Assembly: GCA_011389965.1 (NCBI GenBank)
Contig: JAABTF010000017.1
Span: 2,501-42,336 of the forward strand
DNA: 39,836 nucleotides
Source: Halothiobacillus sp.
Lineage (GTDB): Bacteria; Pseudomonadota; Gammaproteobacteria; Halothiobacillales; Halothiobacillaceae
Reading direction: 5' to 3'
Below, piece after piece: positions 29,262-38,240 of the stretch; the stretch's first letter is position 1; every line of letters starts with the position of its first letter. Below the pieces are notes generated by a model. The model made no database searches, was not told where the DNA came from, and saw only the letters and a program-made list of their open reading frames with translations. The translations under genes were made by a program, and so were the position numbers.

Positions 29262-29355
29262 GTCGGTGTTTCTCCGGGTAATGCGCTCAGGATCTGTTGG
29301 CGGGGACTTTAGCAGGTTCCCCGTGGGGTTGTCCGCCCCGAGGGGGTCGCCGCGG

Positions 29356-29384
29356 TTGGTTGGGTGGGCTGCACAGGCTAAACT
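29356..29384 (+). promoter_or_regulatory. Candidate promoter of argS
   Basis: TTGGTT (29356-29361) and TAAACT (29379-29384) are 17 nt apart in the folE-argS divergent region. The start would be about 48 nt before the argS GTG. Confidence 0.5.
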
Positions 29385-29439
29385 GTTTCGCTCTCTTTGA
29401 TCCAAACACGCCAATCCAAGCGAAGGGGTTTCGCCGCTC

Positions 29440-31203
29440 GTGAAGGCCGTAATCGAACAACGTCTCCAGGTAATCTGCCAGCAACTCGCGGCCGAGGGCG
29501 AACTGCCCGACGACGTCACCGCCAAGCCGGTGCTGACCGTGCCCAAGGATCCGGCGCACGGGGATTTTGCCAGCAATCTCGCCATGCAGTTGGCCAAGCC
29601 CATGAAACGCGCGCCGCGAGCGGTGGCCGAACTGATCGTCGAGCGACTGGCGGGCACCGAGGGACTGAGCCGGGTGGAAATCGCCGGCCCCGGTTTCATG
29701 AATTTCTTCGTCGAGGCGGGCGCGGCGTTTGCCTTGATCGACCGCATCCTTGAGGAAGGGCAGCGGTTCGGGCAGTCCGATGCAGGCAAGGGGCAGAAAA
29801 TCCAGGTGGAGTTCGTCTCGGCCAATCCCACTGGCCCGCTGCACGTCGGGCATGGCCGGGGGGCGGCCTATGGCTCGGTGGTGGCAAACCTGCTTGAGGC
29901 GGTGGGTTGCTCGGTCGAGCGGGAGTATTACGTCAACGACGCCGGCCGGCAGATGCACATCCTCGCGGCCAGTGTCTGGTTGCGCTATCTGGAATTGCAG
30001 GGCGAGACCATCGAATTTCCCTCCAATGGCTATCGCTCCGAGGGCTACATTCTCGATATCGCCCGATCGCTGGCCGACGAGCAGGGTCAACGATTCCGGG
30101 CACCCGCGGCCCAGGTCTTTGACGACCTGCCAGAAGACGCGCCGGACGGCGACCAGGAGCGCCACATCGATGCGCTGATCCTGCGGATGCGGGAGTTGCT
30201 GGGGGAAACCGACTACCAGTTGGTGTTCCGCGCGGCGCTCGATTCCATCCTCTCGGATATTCGCGCCGATCTGGCCGAATTCGGCGTCACCTACGACACC
30301 TGGTATTCCGAGCAGAGCCTGGCGGACCGGGGGCTGGTCGATCGCGCCATCGAGCGACTCGAGGCTGCCAGCTACCTGTATCAGCGCGACGGGGCGCTGT
30401 GGTTCCGTGCCACCGATTTCGGTGACGACAAGGACCGGGTCGTGCGGCGCGAAAACGGCCAGACCACCTACTTCGCCTCGGACATCGCCTATCATCTCGA
30501 CAAGTTCGACCGCGGTTTCGACCAGGTGATCGATATCTGGGGCGCGGATCACCACGGGTACGTTTCCCGGGTCAAGGCAGCCCTGACGGCCTTGGGCAAG
30601 TCCGCCGACCAGCTCGAGGTTTCGCTGGTGCAGTTCGCGATTTTGTATCGCGGTGGCGAGCGCGTGCCGATGTCGACCCGCTCGGGCAGTTTCGTCACCT
30701 TGCGCGAGTTGCGCGAGGAAGTGGGTAGCGACGCGGCCCGCTTTTTCTATGTCATGCGCGCGGCCAACCAGCACCTGGACTTCGACCTGGACCTGGCCAA
30801 GAGCCAGAGCAACGAGAACCCGCTCTACTACATCCAGTACGCGCATGCCCGGGTGGCCTCGGTTTTCCGCCAGCTGCCGTTGCGCGGCTTCGAACACGAC
30901 ACGGCCGTCGGTCAGGCGGCCTACGATCGCTTGACCGAGTCGCACGAGCAGGCCCTGTTCAAGCGATTGTCGCAATACCCGGCGCTGATCGAGCGGGCGG
31001 CGGGTGCTCATGAACCCCACCAGCTGGTCCATTACCTGCGGGACCTCGCCCAGGACTTTCACAGTTACTACAACGCCCATGCCTTCCTGCTGGCCGAAGA
31101 TGCCCCGCTGCGGAACGCGCGCCTGAATCTGATTACGGCAACCCGCCAGGTGCTGGGCAATGGGCTGGGTCTGCTGGGTGTGAACGCCCCGGACGAGATG
31201 TAG
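29440..31203 (+). CDS. argS: Arginyl-tRNA synthetase
   Basis: A 587-residue class-I synthetase charging tRNA-Arg. The N-terminal Add-1 domain contains the region [25 protein letters not shown]. The HIGH motif appears as HVGH at 135-138 ([16 protein letters not shown]). [31 protein letters not shown] and a KMSKS-equivalent region reading [16 protein letters not shown] (the family often lacks the canonical lysines) follow. The C-terminal DALR anticodon-binding domain starts near [15 protein letters not shown] start at 29440 after CGAAGGGG, matching the family N-terminus. The SPOR gene follows after 19 nt, as in many Gammaproteobacteria. Confidence 0.97.
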   Translation: MKAVIEQRLQVICQQLAAEGELPDDVTAKPVLTVPKDPAHGDFASNLAMQLAKPMKRAPRAVAELIVERLAGTEGLSRVEIAGPGFMNFFVEAGAAFALIDRILEEGQRFGQSDAGKGQKIQVEFVSANPTGPLHVGHGRGAAYGSVVANLLEAVGCSVEREYYVNDAGRQMHILAASVWLRYLELQGETIEFPSNGYRSEGYILDIARSLADEQGQRFRAPAAQVFDDLPEDAPDGDQERHIDALILRMRELLGETDYQLVFRAALDSILSDIRADLAEFGVTYDTWYSEQSLADRGLVDRAIERLEAASYLYQRDGALWFRATDFGDDKDRVVRRENGQTTYFASDIAYHLDKFDRGFDQVIDIWGADHHGYVSRVKAALTALGKSADQLEVSLVQFAILYRGGERVPMSTRSGSFVTLRELREEVGSDAARFFYVMRAANQHLDFDLDLAKSQSNENPLYYIQYAHARVASVFRQLPLRGFEHDTAVGQAAYDRLTESHEQALFKRLSQYPALIERAAGAHEPHQLVHYLRDLAQDFHSYYNAHAFLLAEDAPLRNARLNLITATRQVLGNGLGLLGVNAPDEM

Positions 31204-31222
31204 GGCAGGAGAGTAAAGACTG

Positions 31223-31795
31223 GTGAGCGGCAAGCGTCCCAAGAAAGTCAATCGTCCACGTGCCTCCGGGGGCAACCGGGGAGCGAAGGTGGCCTTACTG
31301 GTCGCCCTCGGCCTGCTGGCCGCCTTGGTGGTGGTCCTGGCCCAGCTGACGGCCGAGAAAAACAGCCAGCCCATCGGGTCGGGCGATACCCGAACCGATG
31401 CCCGCAGCGTGGAAAAGCCCGCCGAGAAACCCACGGTCTCGCCCGAGTTCGAGTTTTACACCCTGCTGCCCGAGCAGGGCAATCGCCCGCCCCGGGCGGA
31501 GCCCGAGCAGTCGCCAACGCCGTCACCGCCTTCGGCCGACGAGCCGGCGCTTGAAAGCGGGGGGCGCTACCTGATCCAGGCCGGCTCGTTTCGTGGCCGC
31601 AAGGATGCCGAGTCTCGCAAGGCAGAGCTGGCGTTGCTGGGCTTCGAGAGTCGCGTCACGGCGGTCGATATCCGGGGCGAGAGCTATTTCCGCGTGATGG
31701 TCGGTCCCTTGGCGGCCAAGGAGGCCGCCGAAGCCCAGCAGCGCATGCAAGAGGCCGATATCGAGGTCATGTCGCCCCGGCGCATTAACGGCTGA
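31223..31795 (+). CDS. SPOR-domain cell-division protein (FtsN-like)
   Basis: A 190-residue bitopic inner-membrane protein. It has a short basic cytoplasmic tail, a transmembrane helix at about 22-41 (KVALLVALGLLAALVVVLAQL), and a Pro/Glu-rich periplasmic linker with the FEFYTLLPEQ motif near 76-85 that is frequent in argS-linked FtsN-like proteins. A SPOR domain at about 115-187 (YLIQAGSFRGRKDAESRKAELALLGF, YFRVMVGPLAAKEAAEAQ) binds denuded septal peptidoglycan. GTG start after GGAGAG upstream of TAAAGACTG. It follows argS by 19 nt and is probably its operon partner. Whether it is the true FtsN cannot be decided from the window. Confidence 0.9.
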   Translation: MSGKRPKKVNRPRASGGNRGAKVALLVALGLLAALVVVLAQLTAEKNSQPIGSGDTRTDARSVEKPAEKPTVSPEFEFYTLLPEQGNRPPRAEPEQSPTPSPPSADEPALESGGRYLIQAGSFRGRKDAESRKAELALLGFESRVTAVDIRGESYFRVMVGPLAAKEAAEAQQRMQEADIEVMSPRRING

Positions 31796-31804
31796 GACGT
31801 GTCT

Positions 31805-31834
31805 TCGACAGTCGCATTGTCCTAGTGCCATACT
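31805..31834 (+). promoter_or_regulatory. Candidate promoter of the diguanylate cyclase gene
   Basis: TCGACA (31805-31810; 5/6 match to the -35 consensus) and CATACT (31829-31834) are 18 nt apart, just after the SPOR gene. The leader would be about 100 nt. Confidence 0.4.
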
Positions 31835-31941
31835 TGGTTTAAGTTGCCTTGGGATGGATCGAGCGAGCCGTTCGGTCCATACGGGGCCGCCTACTGCCAG
31901 GGCCGCCGTGCCGCGGTGGTCGGCAAAAACGGGGAAGGACG

Positions 31942-33747
31942 ATGCCCGACAGCCCAAACCCTCAGCGGGTCATGACCTACCGGTCTGTGATCCGCAGCCA
32001 GGTGGAGATGGCCCAACCGCGATGGCGTTCGAGTCGCCTATCCGGACGTCGGCGGGGCGGTGTGCTGCCTTTTCCCCCTGTCTTGGTCCTAGCTGTTCTG
32101 CTGTTTGCGCTGTTCCTTGCCGCTCCCCTGCATGCCGCCGAGCGCGCCTTGCTCTCCCAGGCCGAATGGACGCTGGTCGAGGACTCGGCCACTCCTTGGA
32201 GTGGCTCCGAGTTGGACTTCCAGCGCGTCGAGCAGCATGCCTTGAACCTCGGCCCCACCACGGGGAACATATGGCTGCGCTTGACCCTGAGTCAGGACGA
32301 CCTGAGCGCCCACGGGCGCTGGTTGTCGCTGCGCTGGCCGTATTTCCGTGATATTCGGGTCTATCTGGTCGATCAGCGCGCCGGTGGGTCTGCGCAAGCG
32401 GTGGTGGAGGTGCACGAACCTACTGCCTTGGGGGGCCAGATCGAGCTACCCAATCATCCCGGCTGGCTGTTACCGGCCTTCAAGGGTGAGCGCCAGGTGC
32501 TGATCCACGCCAGGGCCGACGGGCCGGCGGCGCTCGCGCTGTCACTGGGCACGCTGGCGGACGAGCGGGTCCGGACCCTGATGCGGTACACCCTGTTTGG
32601 TATCTATTTCGGCGCCATGCTGGGGATGGCGCTCTACAGCCTGTTCCTGATGGTGGCGGTGCGTGAGCGCACCTACCTGGGGTATGCGGCCTTCCTGGTC
32701 AGCCTAGTGATCTATGTCGGTGTGCGCCACAACGTCCTGACGCCATTCCTTCCTTCATTCTTTCAGGCGTTGCCACCCGCTGGCCGCTCGCAGTTGGCCG
32801 TAGCGCTGGTGGCGCTGATGGGTATCTGGTTCGTGCGTCGTTTCTTGCGCAGTGCCAGCGATGATCGCCTGCTCGATCGGGTGCTGCTGGCCGTGGCGTG
32901 GGTGGCCCTTGCGTCGGTGCCCATCTCGCTGTGGCTGGCGGGACTATCCTCTTTCCTGCTGGTGGCTGCCTATTCGCTGGCTGGGGTGGTCGCGGTCATC
33001 TGGGGCGCTGTTCGCGCCATGCGACGAGGATTTCGTCCGGCCCGTTTCTTGTTGCTGGCCTGGTCGGTCTTCGCCATGGCTGTGCTGCTCTATCTGGGGC
33101 TGTTGCTGGGCATTCTCCCCTATGCCGATTGGGTGATGCTGGTGCTGCCCATGGGCTCGCTGGCCTTGGCCCTGTTGCTGGCGTTCGCTCTGGGCAATCG
33201 CATTCGTCACAAGCAGGCCGAAGAGGCGGCGCTGGCGCGTGAGCGCGATCGTTATCGCTTCTTGAGCGAGCGGGATGGGTTGACCGGGCTGTTCAATCGT
33301 CGGGCGCTGGACTGCCGCCTGGAGGTGATGGTCGCGGCGGCCCGGCGTAATGAAGAGCCCCTCGCGCTCATTGTGCTCGATACCGACTGGTTCAAGGATT
33401 ACAACGACCGCTACGGTCACCTGGCCGGTGACGATGCCCTACGCTGCCTGGCGCGTGTCATGAAGGACAACGTGCGCCAGGAGGACGAGTGCTTTCGCTA
33501 CGGGGGGGAGGAGTTCGTGATTCTCCTGCCGGGGCATGGAGTGCGCGAGGCCACGGTCGTCGCCGAGCGCATTCGCGAGGCCTATCGACATAGCTCCGCT
33601 TCCGATCTCGGCCCGGGTGGCACGGTGAGCATCGGCGTGACGCAGTTTCGCCAGGACGATACGGCCAATACGCTTCTCGCCAGGGGCGATGCCGCGCTCT
33701 ATCACGCCAAGGGAGGCGGGCGAAACCGCGTGGAACTGGTGCACTGA
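31942..33747 (+). CDS. Membrane diguanylate cyclase with 7TMR-DISM sensor
   Basis: A 601-residue protein making the second messenger cyclic di-GMP. An N-terminal hydrophobic segment (about 45-65) ends in PLHAAERA like a signal peptide. A periplasmic DISMED2-type beta-rich domain spans about 70-205 (NIWLRLTL, RDIRVYLVD). About seven transmembrane helices fill 215-418, and a GGDEF domain 440-600 (DGLTGLFNRRALD, LDTDWFKDYNDRYGHLAGDDALRCLA). The active site is GGEEF at 521-525. The product-inhibition I-site R-Q-E-D is at 512-515, exactly five residues before it, so the enzyme should be active and feedback-regulated. ATG at 31942 follows GGGGAAGGACG; earlier in-frame starts lack a ribosome binding site. 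The ligand is unknown. Confidence 0.93.
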   Translation: MPDSPNPQRVMTYRSVIRSQVEMAQPRWRSSRLSGRRRGGVLPFPPVLVLAVLLFALFLAAPLHAAERALLSQAEWTLVEDSATPWSGSELDFQRVEQHALNLGPTTGNIWLRLTLSQDDLSAHGRWLSLRWPYFRDIRVYLVDQRAGGSAQAVVEVHEPTALGGQIELPNHPGWLLPAFKGERQVLIHARADGPAALALSLGTLADERVRTLMRYTLFGIYFGAMLGMALYSLFLMVAVRERTYLGYAAFLVSLVIYVGVRHNVLTPFLPSFFQALPPAGRSQLAVALVALMGIWFVRRFLRSASDDRLLDRVLLAVAWVALASVPISLWLAGLSSFLLVAAYSLAGVVAVIWGAVRAMRRGFRPARFLLLAWSVFAMAVLLYLGLLLGILPYADWVMLVLPMGSLALALLLAFALGNRIRHKQAEEAALARERDRYRFLSERDGLTGLFNRRALDCRLEVMVAAARRNEEPLALIVLDTDWFKDYNDRYGHLAGDDALRCLARVMKDNVRQEDECFRYGGEEFVILLPGHGVREATVVAERIREAYRHSSASDLGPGGTVSIGVTQFRQDDTANTLLARGDAALYHAKGGGRNRVELVH

Positions 33748-33865
33748 CGGTCTGCCGGAAATCGCCTGGGGGTGGTAAACTTTGCCGTTTGGCGTCGCGC
33801 GCCGCCTGTTGAGGGGCGGGGCGGGATGCGCACCAACGGTTCACTGCTCTGCGAGGCGTTTGAAG

Positions 33866-34801
33866 ATGTCGATGGAAGATCGCGATGGCCTGATCTGGCT
33901 GGACGGCGAGATGGTCGAATGGCGTGATGCCAAGGTCCACGTGCTTACCCATACCCTGCACTACGGCATGGGGGTGTTCGAGGGCGTGCGGGCTTACAAG
34001 ACCGACCAGGGGACGGCGATCTTCCGCCTCGAGGATCACACCCGGCGGCTGCACAATTCCGCCAAGATTCTCGGCATGGAATTGCCTTACACCGAAAGCC
34101 GCCTCAACGAAGTGCAGCGCCAGGTCGTCCGCGAGAACAACCTGGAGAGCGCCTATATCCGACCCATGGCCTTTTACGGGTCGGAAGGCATGGGGCTGCG
34201 TGCCGACAACCTGCAGGTGCACGTCATGGTCGCCGCCTGGCATTGGGGTGCCTATCTGGGGGCGGAGAACATCGAGAAGGGCATCCGTATCCGCACCTCG
34301 AGCTACTCCCGGCACCACGTCAACGTCACCATGTGCAAGGCCAAGGCCAACGGCGCCTACATGAACTCCATGCTGGCGCTGCGCGAAGCCACAGCCTGCG
34401 GCTACGACGAGGCCTTGCTGCTCGATACCCAGGGGTTTGTTGCCGAGGGCTCGGGCGAGAACATCTTCCTGGTGCGTGACGGTGTGCTCCACACACCGGA
34501 CCTGACCTCGGCGCTCGACGGGATTACGCGGCGAACCATCATCGCCCTCGCCGAAAAGTTCGGCATCCCGGTGGTCGAGCGTCGCATTACCCGTGACGAG
34601 GTCTACATCGCCGACGAGGCCTTCTTCACCGGCACGGCCGCCGAGGTCACCCCCATCCGGGAGGTCGACGACCGCCCCATCGGCAGCGGCGTGCGTGGTC
34701 CGATCACCGAACGGTTGCAGAGCACCTATTTCGACTTGGTCGAGGGCCGCCACCCGCCGCTGGCAGACAACTGGCTCGATTACGTGGAGGCACAAGCATG
34801 A
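33866..34801 (+). CDS. ilvE: Branched-chain amino acid aminotransferase
   Basis: A 311-residue class-IV PLP aminotransferase that performs the last step of leucine, isoleucine and valine synthesis. Typical features are GLIWLDGEMVEWRDAKVHVLTHTLHYGMGVFEGVRAY, RLEDHTRRLHNSAKIL, YIRPMAFYGSEGMGL, the PLP lysine (K160) in MCKAKANGAYMNSMLA, GYDEALLLDTQGFVAEGSGENIF and DGITRRTIIALAEKFGI. ATG at 33866 is preferred (GAGG 10-14 nt upstream); an ATG two codons later is possible, and the 28-codon upstream extension is not conserved-looking. Its stop overlaps the start of the zinc-finger gene (ATGA). Confidence 0.96.
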   Translation: MSMEDRDGLIWLDGEMVEWRDAKVHVLTHTLHYGMGVFEGVRAYKTDQGTAIFRLEDHTRRLHNSAKILGMELPYTESRLNEVQRQVVRENNLESAYIRPMAFYGSEGMGLRADNLQVHVMVAAWHWGAYLGAENIEKGIRIRTSSYSRHHVNVTMCKAKANGAYMNSMLALREATACGYDEALLLDTQGFVAEGSGENIFLVRDGVLHTPDLTSALDGITRRTIIALAEKFGIPVVERRITRDEVYIADEAFFTGTAAEVTPIREVDDRPIGSGVRGPITERLQSTYFDLVEGRHPPLADNWLDYVEAQA

Positions 34802-35010
34802 ATCCCGATACCGCCGCCCACCCGGAAGATTTCAAGACCCCCAACGCCGACCGTGTCATTGAAGTGACGCAGGCGGACCTGCCGGTCTATTGCCCGCGTG
34901 AAGAAGAGGCTGTCTGGAACTCCCACCCGCGGGTCTATATCCACCTGGAGAACGAGGGTGACGAGGCGCGCTGCATCTATTGCAGCGCCTTGTACCGGCT
35001 GGTGGACTGA
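34798..35010 (+). CDS. Small CHCC-type zinc-finger protein
   Basis: A 70-residue protein with C32, H43, C59 and C62 in the arrangement C-P-R...NSHPRVYIHL...RCIYCSALYRL, the zf-CHCC domain otherwise seen in the NDUFS6/13-kDa subunit of complex I. Stand-alone versions directly after ilvE are common in Beta- and Gammaproteobacteria. Its start overlaps the ilvE stop by 4 nt, so translation is coupled. The molecular role is not established; a metal-binding or assembly function is plausible. Confidence 0.9.
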   Translation: MNPDTAAHPEDFKTPNADRVIEVTQADLPVYCPREEEAVWNSHPRVYIHLENEGDEARCIYCSALYRLVD

Positions 35011-35120
35011 CTCGCCCGATTATTCGCTGTCGGGCCAGCAGTGGTCCGGCTTGCGAGATGCGCCTTTCTCTGTCGAGACGTGTGCGAGTCTCCGTGTCGA
35101 AAGAGTTGTAAGTCGCTGAC

Positions 35121-36131
35121 CTAGCCGGAGCGACGTCCGGTGTCGTTCCTTGCATCCCGCATGCGTTCGAGGATTGCGCCCGCGACCATGCCGGTATCGT
35201 TAACGGGTTGGTACTCCCAGTGCTCCAGGTGGCCGTCAAAGCGACGGGTCACGCCCTCGTCGCGCAGGGCGGAATGGAATCGCTCCAGGCGCTTGGAATA
35301 ACGACCAAAATCGATGACGTACAGCGGCTTGCCGGTCGAGGCGGCCTCGGACACCATCGAGGCCGAGTCGCCGGTCACCACCACGTGGTTGGCCAGTGCG
35401 AGGATGCCGAAATAGGGATTGGCCCCCTGACGGTCCCATATGACGTGGGGGACATCCGCGACGGCCTTGGCCAGCGCCCGGGTGTTCTCCTCGCCGGTGC
35501 GCCGTGACGGTGTGATCATCAGGCCGCCGCCGCTCTCCCGTGCCGCGCGCGCCAGTTGTTCACCGATGGCGCAGGCCTTGTCCGGTGTCAGCGTCATCGT
35601 GCGGTTCGACCCTCCCAGCAACACCCCGATCCAAGGGCGGGGCAGATGCTCGAACCGGGATCGAAAACGGTTGGCGGCTTCGGCCAACTTGGCCGATGTG
35701 ACGTGATGGATGGCCCCGCGGGTGGGCAGCACGTTGGCGCCGGTCAGGCGGTCATGCCGCGGTGGTGCCACGAGATCAAAATAATGGGGCGGGATCAGAG
35801 GATCCTGCACGTGGACGGTGAAGCACCTTCCCCGGCTGGCCTTGCGAATGGCGATCGAGGCCGCGGCGCTGCGCCGGCCGCAGGTGATCAGGATGCGCGG
35901 CCAAGGTGGTTCGACCGGGTCGGAGTCGGGCGTGAGCTTTGCCAGTGGTCGAGGCACCCAGTGCATCGGCAGGATCTGCCAGGGGGGGCGCAGGCTAATG
36001 GTCTTCTGCACGACCGGCCAGCCGGTGCGTTCGGCGACGGCCTCCGCCAGTCCGCGGGCCTGGTTGGCCATTCCCGCCTCGCCGGTGGTCATTGCCCATA
36101 TCTCGTTGCTGGTCTCGGGGATTTGCTGCAT
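35121..36131 (-). CDS. ELM1/GtrOC1-family putative nucleoside-diphosphate-sugar epimerase-like protein
   Basis: A 336-residue protein of the bacterial ELM1 family (named after the plant mitochondrial fission factor; DUF1022). Matching segments are IWAMTTGEAGMANQARGLAEAVAE at the N-terminus, ITCGRRSAAASIAIRKASRG, TVHVQDPLIPPHYFDLVAPPRHDRLTGANVLPTRGAIHHV, IGVLLGGSNRTMTLT, MITPSRRTGEENTRAL and HVVVTGDSASMVSEAASTGKPLYVID. The fold resembles GT-B glycosyltransferases, with the last segment like a nucleotide-sugar site. In bacteria these genes lie beside lipopolysaccharide genes, as here. ATG at 36131; GGAAGG lies about 14 nt upstream. It is divergent from the GT4 gene (67 bp between) and convergent with the zinc-finger gene. 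Biochemical function is unproven. Confidence 0.85.
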   Translation of the reverse strand: MQQIPETSNEIWAMTTGEAGMANQARGLAEAVAERTGWPVVQKTISLRPPWQILPMHWVPRPLAKLTPDSDPVEPPWPRILITCGRRSAAASIAIRKASRGRCFTVHVQDPLIPPHYFDLVAPPRHDRLTGANVLPTRGAIHHVTSAKLAEAANRFRSRFEHLPRPWIGVLLGGSNRTMTLTPDKACAIGEQLARAARESGGGLMITPSRRTGEENTRALAKAVADVPHVIWDRQGANPYFGILALANHVVVTGDSASMVSEAASTGKPLYVIDFGRYSKRLERFHSALRDEGVTRRFDGHLEHWEYQPVNDTGMVAGAILERMRDARNDTGRRSG

Positions 36132-36198
36132 GTGGACATGATAGCCTTCCGAGGCAATGGAACGAGAGCGTGGATAGACAGATGCAAAGGCGGACGGA

Positions 36199-37380
36199 GT
36201 GAGACAGGGAAGCGATCAGCCGCTAGCCGATGGTGTTCGGAAGCTGACCGTGGTGCAGATGCTGCCCGCCCTCGAGGGTGGTGGCGTCGAGCGCGGTACG
36301 CTCGAGATCGCCGAGGCGCTGGTGCAGGCGGGACATCGTGCCATCGTGATCTCGGAGGGCGGGCGCCTGGTCCCGGAGCTCGAGGCACTGGGTGCCGAGC
36401 ATGTCGAACTGGCGGTGGGGCGAAAGTCACTGACCACGCTGCGCTACATTCCGGTCCTGCGACGCCTGCTGCGCGACGAACGCGTCGACATACTCCACCT
36501 GCGTTCGCGCCTGCCCGCGTGGATCGGCTATCTGGCCTGGCTCAGTCTGCCCGCCGATATCCGGCCACGCTTGGTCACGACGGTGCACGGGGCCTATTCG
36601 CCGGGCCGGTACAGCGCCGTGATGACGCGGGGCGAGCGGGTGATCGCCGTTTCCGACAGCATCGTCGACTATATCCGCCGCAACTATCCCGACGTCGATC
36701 CTGACCGGATCTTGCGCATCTACCGCGGCATCGACCCGGATGTGTATCGCCCCGATTTTCGCCCCGAGGCGGCCTGGCTGGAGCGCTTCTACCGGGAAAA
36801 CCCCCAGGCTGCCGGTCGGTGGCTGCTGACCCTCCCGGGGCGCATTACGCAGATCAAGGGACAGATGGACCTGATCGAGATCGTCGCCGGGCTCAAGGCC
36901 CGCGGCGTGCCGGTGCATGCCCTGCTGGTCGGTGGCGTGCATCCGCGTCGCCAGGAGTACTGGCACAAGGTGCAGGCGGCCATTGACGAGAAAGACCTGG
37001 CGAACGACATCACCTGGCTCGGCCCCCGCAGCGACCTGCGCGAAATCATGGCCATCAGCGATGTGGTGCTCTCGCTCACGCAGAAACCCGAATCCTTCGG
37101 TCGCACCGTGACCGAAGCCCTGGCGCTGGGCCGTCCCGTGCTCGGCTACGATCACGGCGGCGTGGGCGAGCAGTTGGCCGCCGTCTACCCGGCCGGCGTG
37201 GTGCCGGTAGGCGATTGCGCTCATTTGATCGACGTTCTTGATCGCTGGTGGCGGCAGGGGGCTCCCCGTATCGAAACGCCGATGCCTTTTACGCTTAGAC
37301 AGATGCAACAGGAAACGCTGGCAGTGTATGAGGGGCTTGGCCGAGGTGTTGGCGGAGCAGTGAATGGACAACGCCGATGA
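36199..37380 (+). CDS. Glycosyltransferase family 4, probably lipopolysaccharide/glycan assembly
   Basis: A 393-residue GT-B enzyme. The N-terminal acceptor domain begins LTVVQMLPALEGGGVERGTLEIAEAL, typical of GT4 LPS enzymes. VDILHLRSRLPAWIGYLA and TTVHGAYSPGRYSAVMTRGERVIAVSDSI follow. The donor domain includes LTLPGRITQIKGQMDLIEIVAGL, WLGPRSDLREIMAISDVVLSLT and the E-x7-E motif in PESFGRTVTEALALGRPVLGYDHGG. GTG start at 36199 overlaps the end of its ribosome binding site region ACGGAG. Its stop overlaps the start of the next gene (ATGA), so at least two envelope genes are coupled. Sugar donor and acceptor cannot be inferred. Confidence 0.92.
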   Translation: MRQGSDQPLADGVRKLTVVQMLPALEGGGVERGTLEIAEALVQAGHRAIVISEGGRLVPELEALGAEHVELAVGRKSLTTLRYIPVLRRLLRDERVDILHLRSRLPAWIGYLAWLSLPADIRPRLVTTVHGAYSPGRYSAVMTRGERVIAVSDSIVDYIRRNYPDVDPDRILRIYRGIDPDVYRPDFRPEAAWLERFYRENPQAAGRWLLTLPGRITQIKGQMDLIEIVAGLKARGVPVHALLVGGVHPRRQEYWHKVQAAIDEKDLANDITWLGPRSDLREIMAISDVVLSLTQKPESFGRTVTEALALGRPVLGYDHGGVGEQLAAVYPAGVVPVGDCAHLIDVLDRWWRQGAPRIETPMPFTLRQMQQETLAVYEGLGRGVGGAVNGQRR

Positions 37381-38213
37381 GTGGATTGGATAAGCCGCGG
37401 GGGGTCACGGTCGGGCTGGGGGTGCTGAGTTGGAAAGCGCCGCGGACACTGGCAAAGACCTTACAGACGTATCAGGAAGGTGGGCTGCTGTCCCTGTTCG
37501 ATGAGCAAAGGATCCTGTTCCAGGAAGTCTCCGCTGATGACCGCAGGGTCGCGCGGCATTATGGGCTCGAATCACAGGGGACCGAGCGCAATATCGGCAT
37601 ATTCGGTGGGGTGAAGACGCTCCTTGAGAATATCGAATGCGATTATGTCCTGCTTCTGGAGAATGATTGTCCGCTGATCGAGCCGCGTGACGAAGCCATC
37701 CGGCAGTTGTCCGCCGCGCTCGCCGATGCCGAGGAGTTGGCGGTGCCGGTGTTCCGTTTTCGCAGCCTGGCCCATCCGGGGCAGGATTTTGCCACCCTGA
37801 GTAAATTCCGCCGTTATTTCGGTGACCTGGTGGATGCCGGGGGCAGCGGGCCATCCTTGATGCCGCGATTGCGTCGCTTGGCCCGCCCGGCCAAGGCCCG
37901 TCGCTTGAAGGGTATCGCGGCCTATGCGACCGCACACCCTGAAGCCGTCTTCCCGGGGGTGTTCCAGCGCACGGCGCGGGGCAACCTCATCACCTCTTCG
38001 CCCTATATCAACTGGACCAATCAATCGGTGTTGGTCCATCGACAGTGGATGCTGGAGACGATACTGCCGTACGTCGAGGCGAACCCGTCCTCCCGGCTGG
38101 TGAACGGCTTCAGTGACATCGAGAAAGAGCTGAATCGTCCGTGGTGGCGACAGCAGAAATTTCCTATCGGCTTGGTGCCGGGTCTATTCACCCACGAACG
38201 GGTGGATCGATAA
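37377..38213 (+). CDS. Putative glycosyltransferase, GT-A-like, family not recognised
   Basis: A 278-residue protein I do not recognise at family level. The N-terminal VTVGLGVLSWKAPRTLAKTLQTYQEGG resembles the opening strand and helix of GT2-type enzymes, and GTERNIGIFGGVKTLLENIECDYVLLLENDCPLIE carries an acidic E-N-D (95-97) where these enzymes have the metal-binding DxD. The C-terminal half (ITSSPYINWTNQSVLVHRQW, RLVNGFSDIEKELNRPWWRQQ) has many aromatics. Translation is coupled to the GT4 gene by a 4-nt overlap. It probably adds a sugar to LPS or another surface glycan. There is no membrane segment. Confidence in being a real gene is high; the function is inferred. Confidence 0.7.
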   Translation: MSGLDKPRGVTVGLGVLSWKAPRTLAKTLQTYQEGGLLSLFDEQRILFQEVSADDRRVARHYGLESQGTERNIGIFGGVKTLLENIECDYVLLLENDCPLIEPRDEAIRQLSAALADAEELAVPVFRFRSLAHPGQDFATLSKFRRYFGDLVDAGGSGPSLMPRLRRLARPAKARRLKGIAAYATAHPEAVFPGVFQRTARGNLITSSPYINWTNQSVLVHRQWMLETILPYVEANPSSRLVNGFSDIEKELNRPWWRQQKFPIGLVPGLFTHERVDR

Positions 38214-38240
38214 ACCGAAACAGCTCAAGAGAGACGTCGA

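Noticed and set aside
29287-31434. A 715-codon open frame antisense to argS
   Set aside because: It is the mirror of argS in GC-rich DNA; argS has clear motifs and the antisense product is Gln/His/Arg-rich without any recognisable domain.
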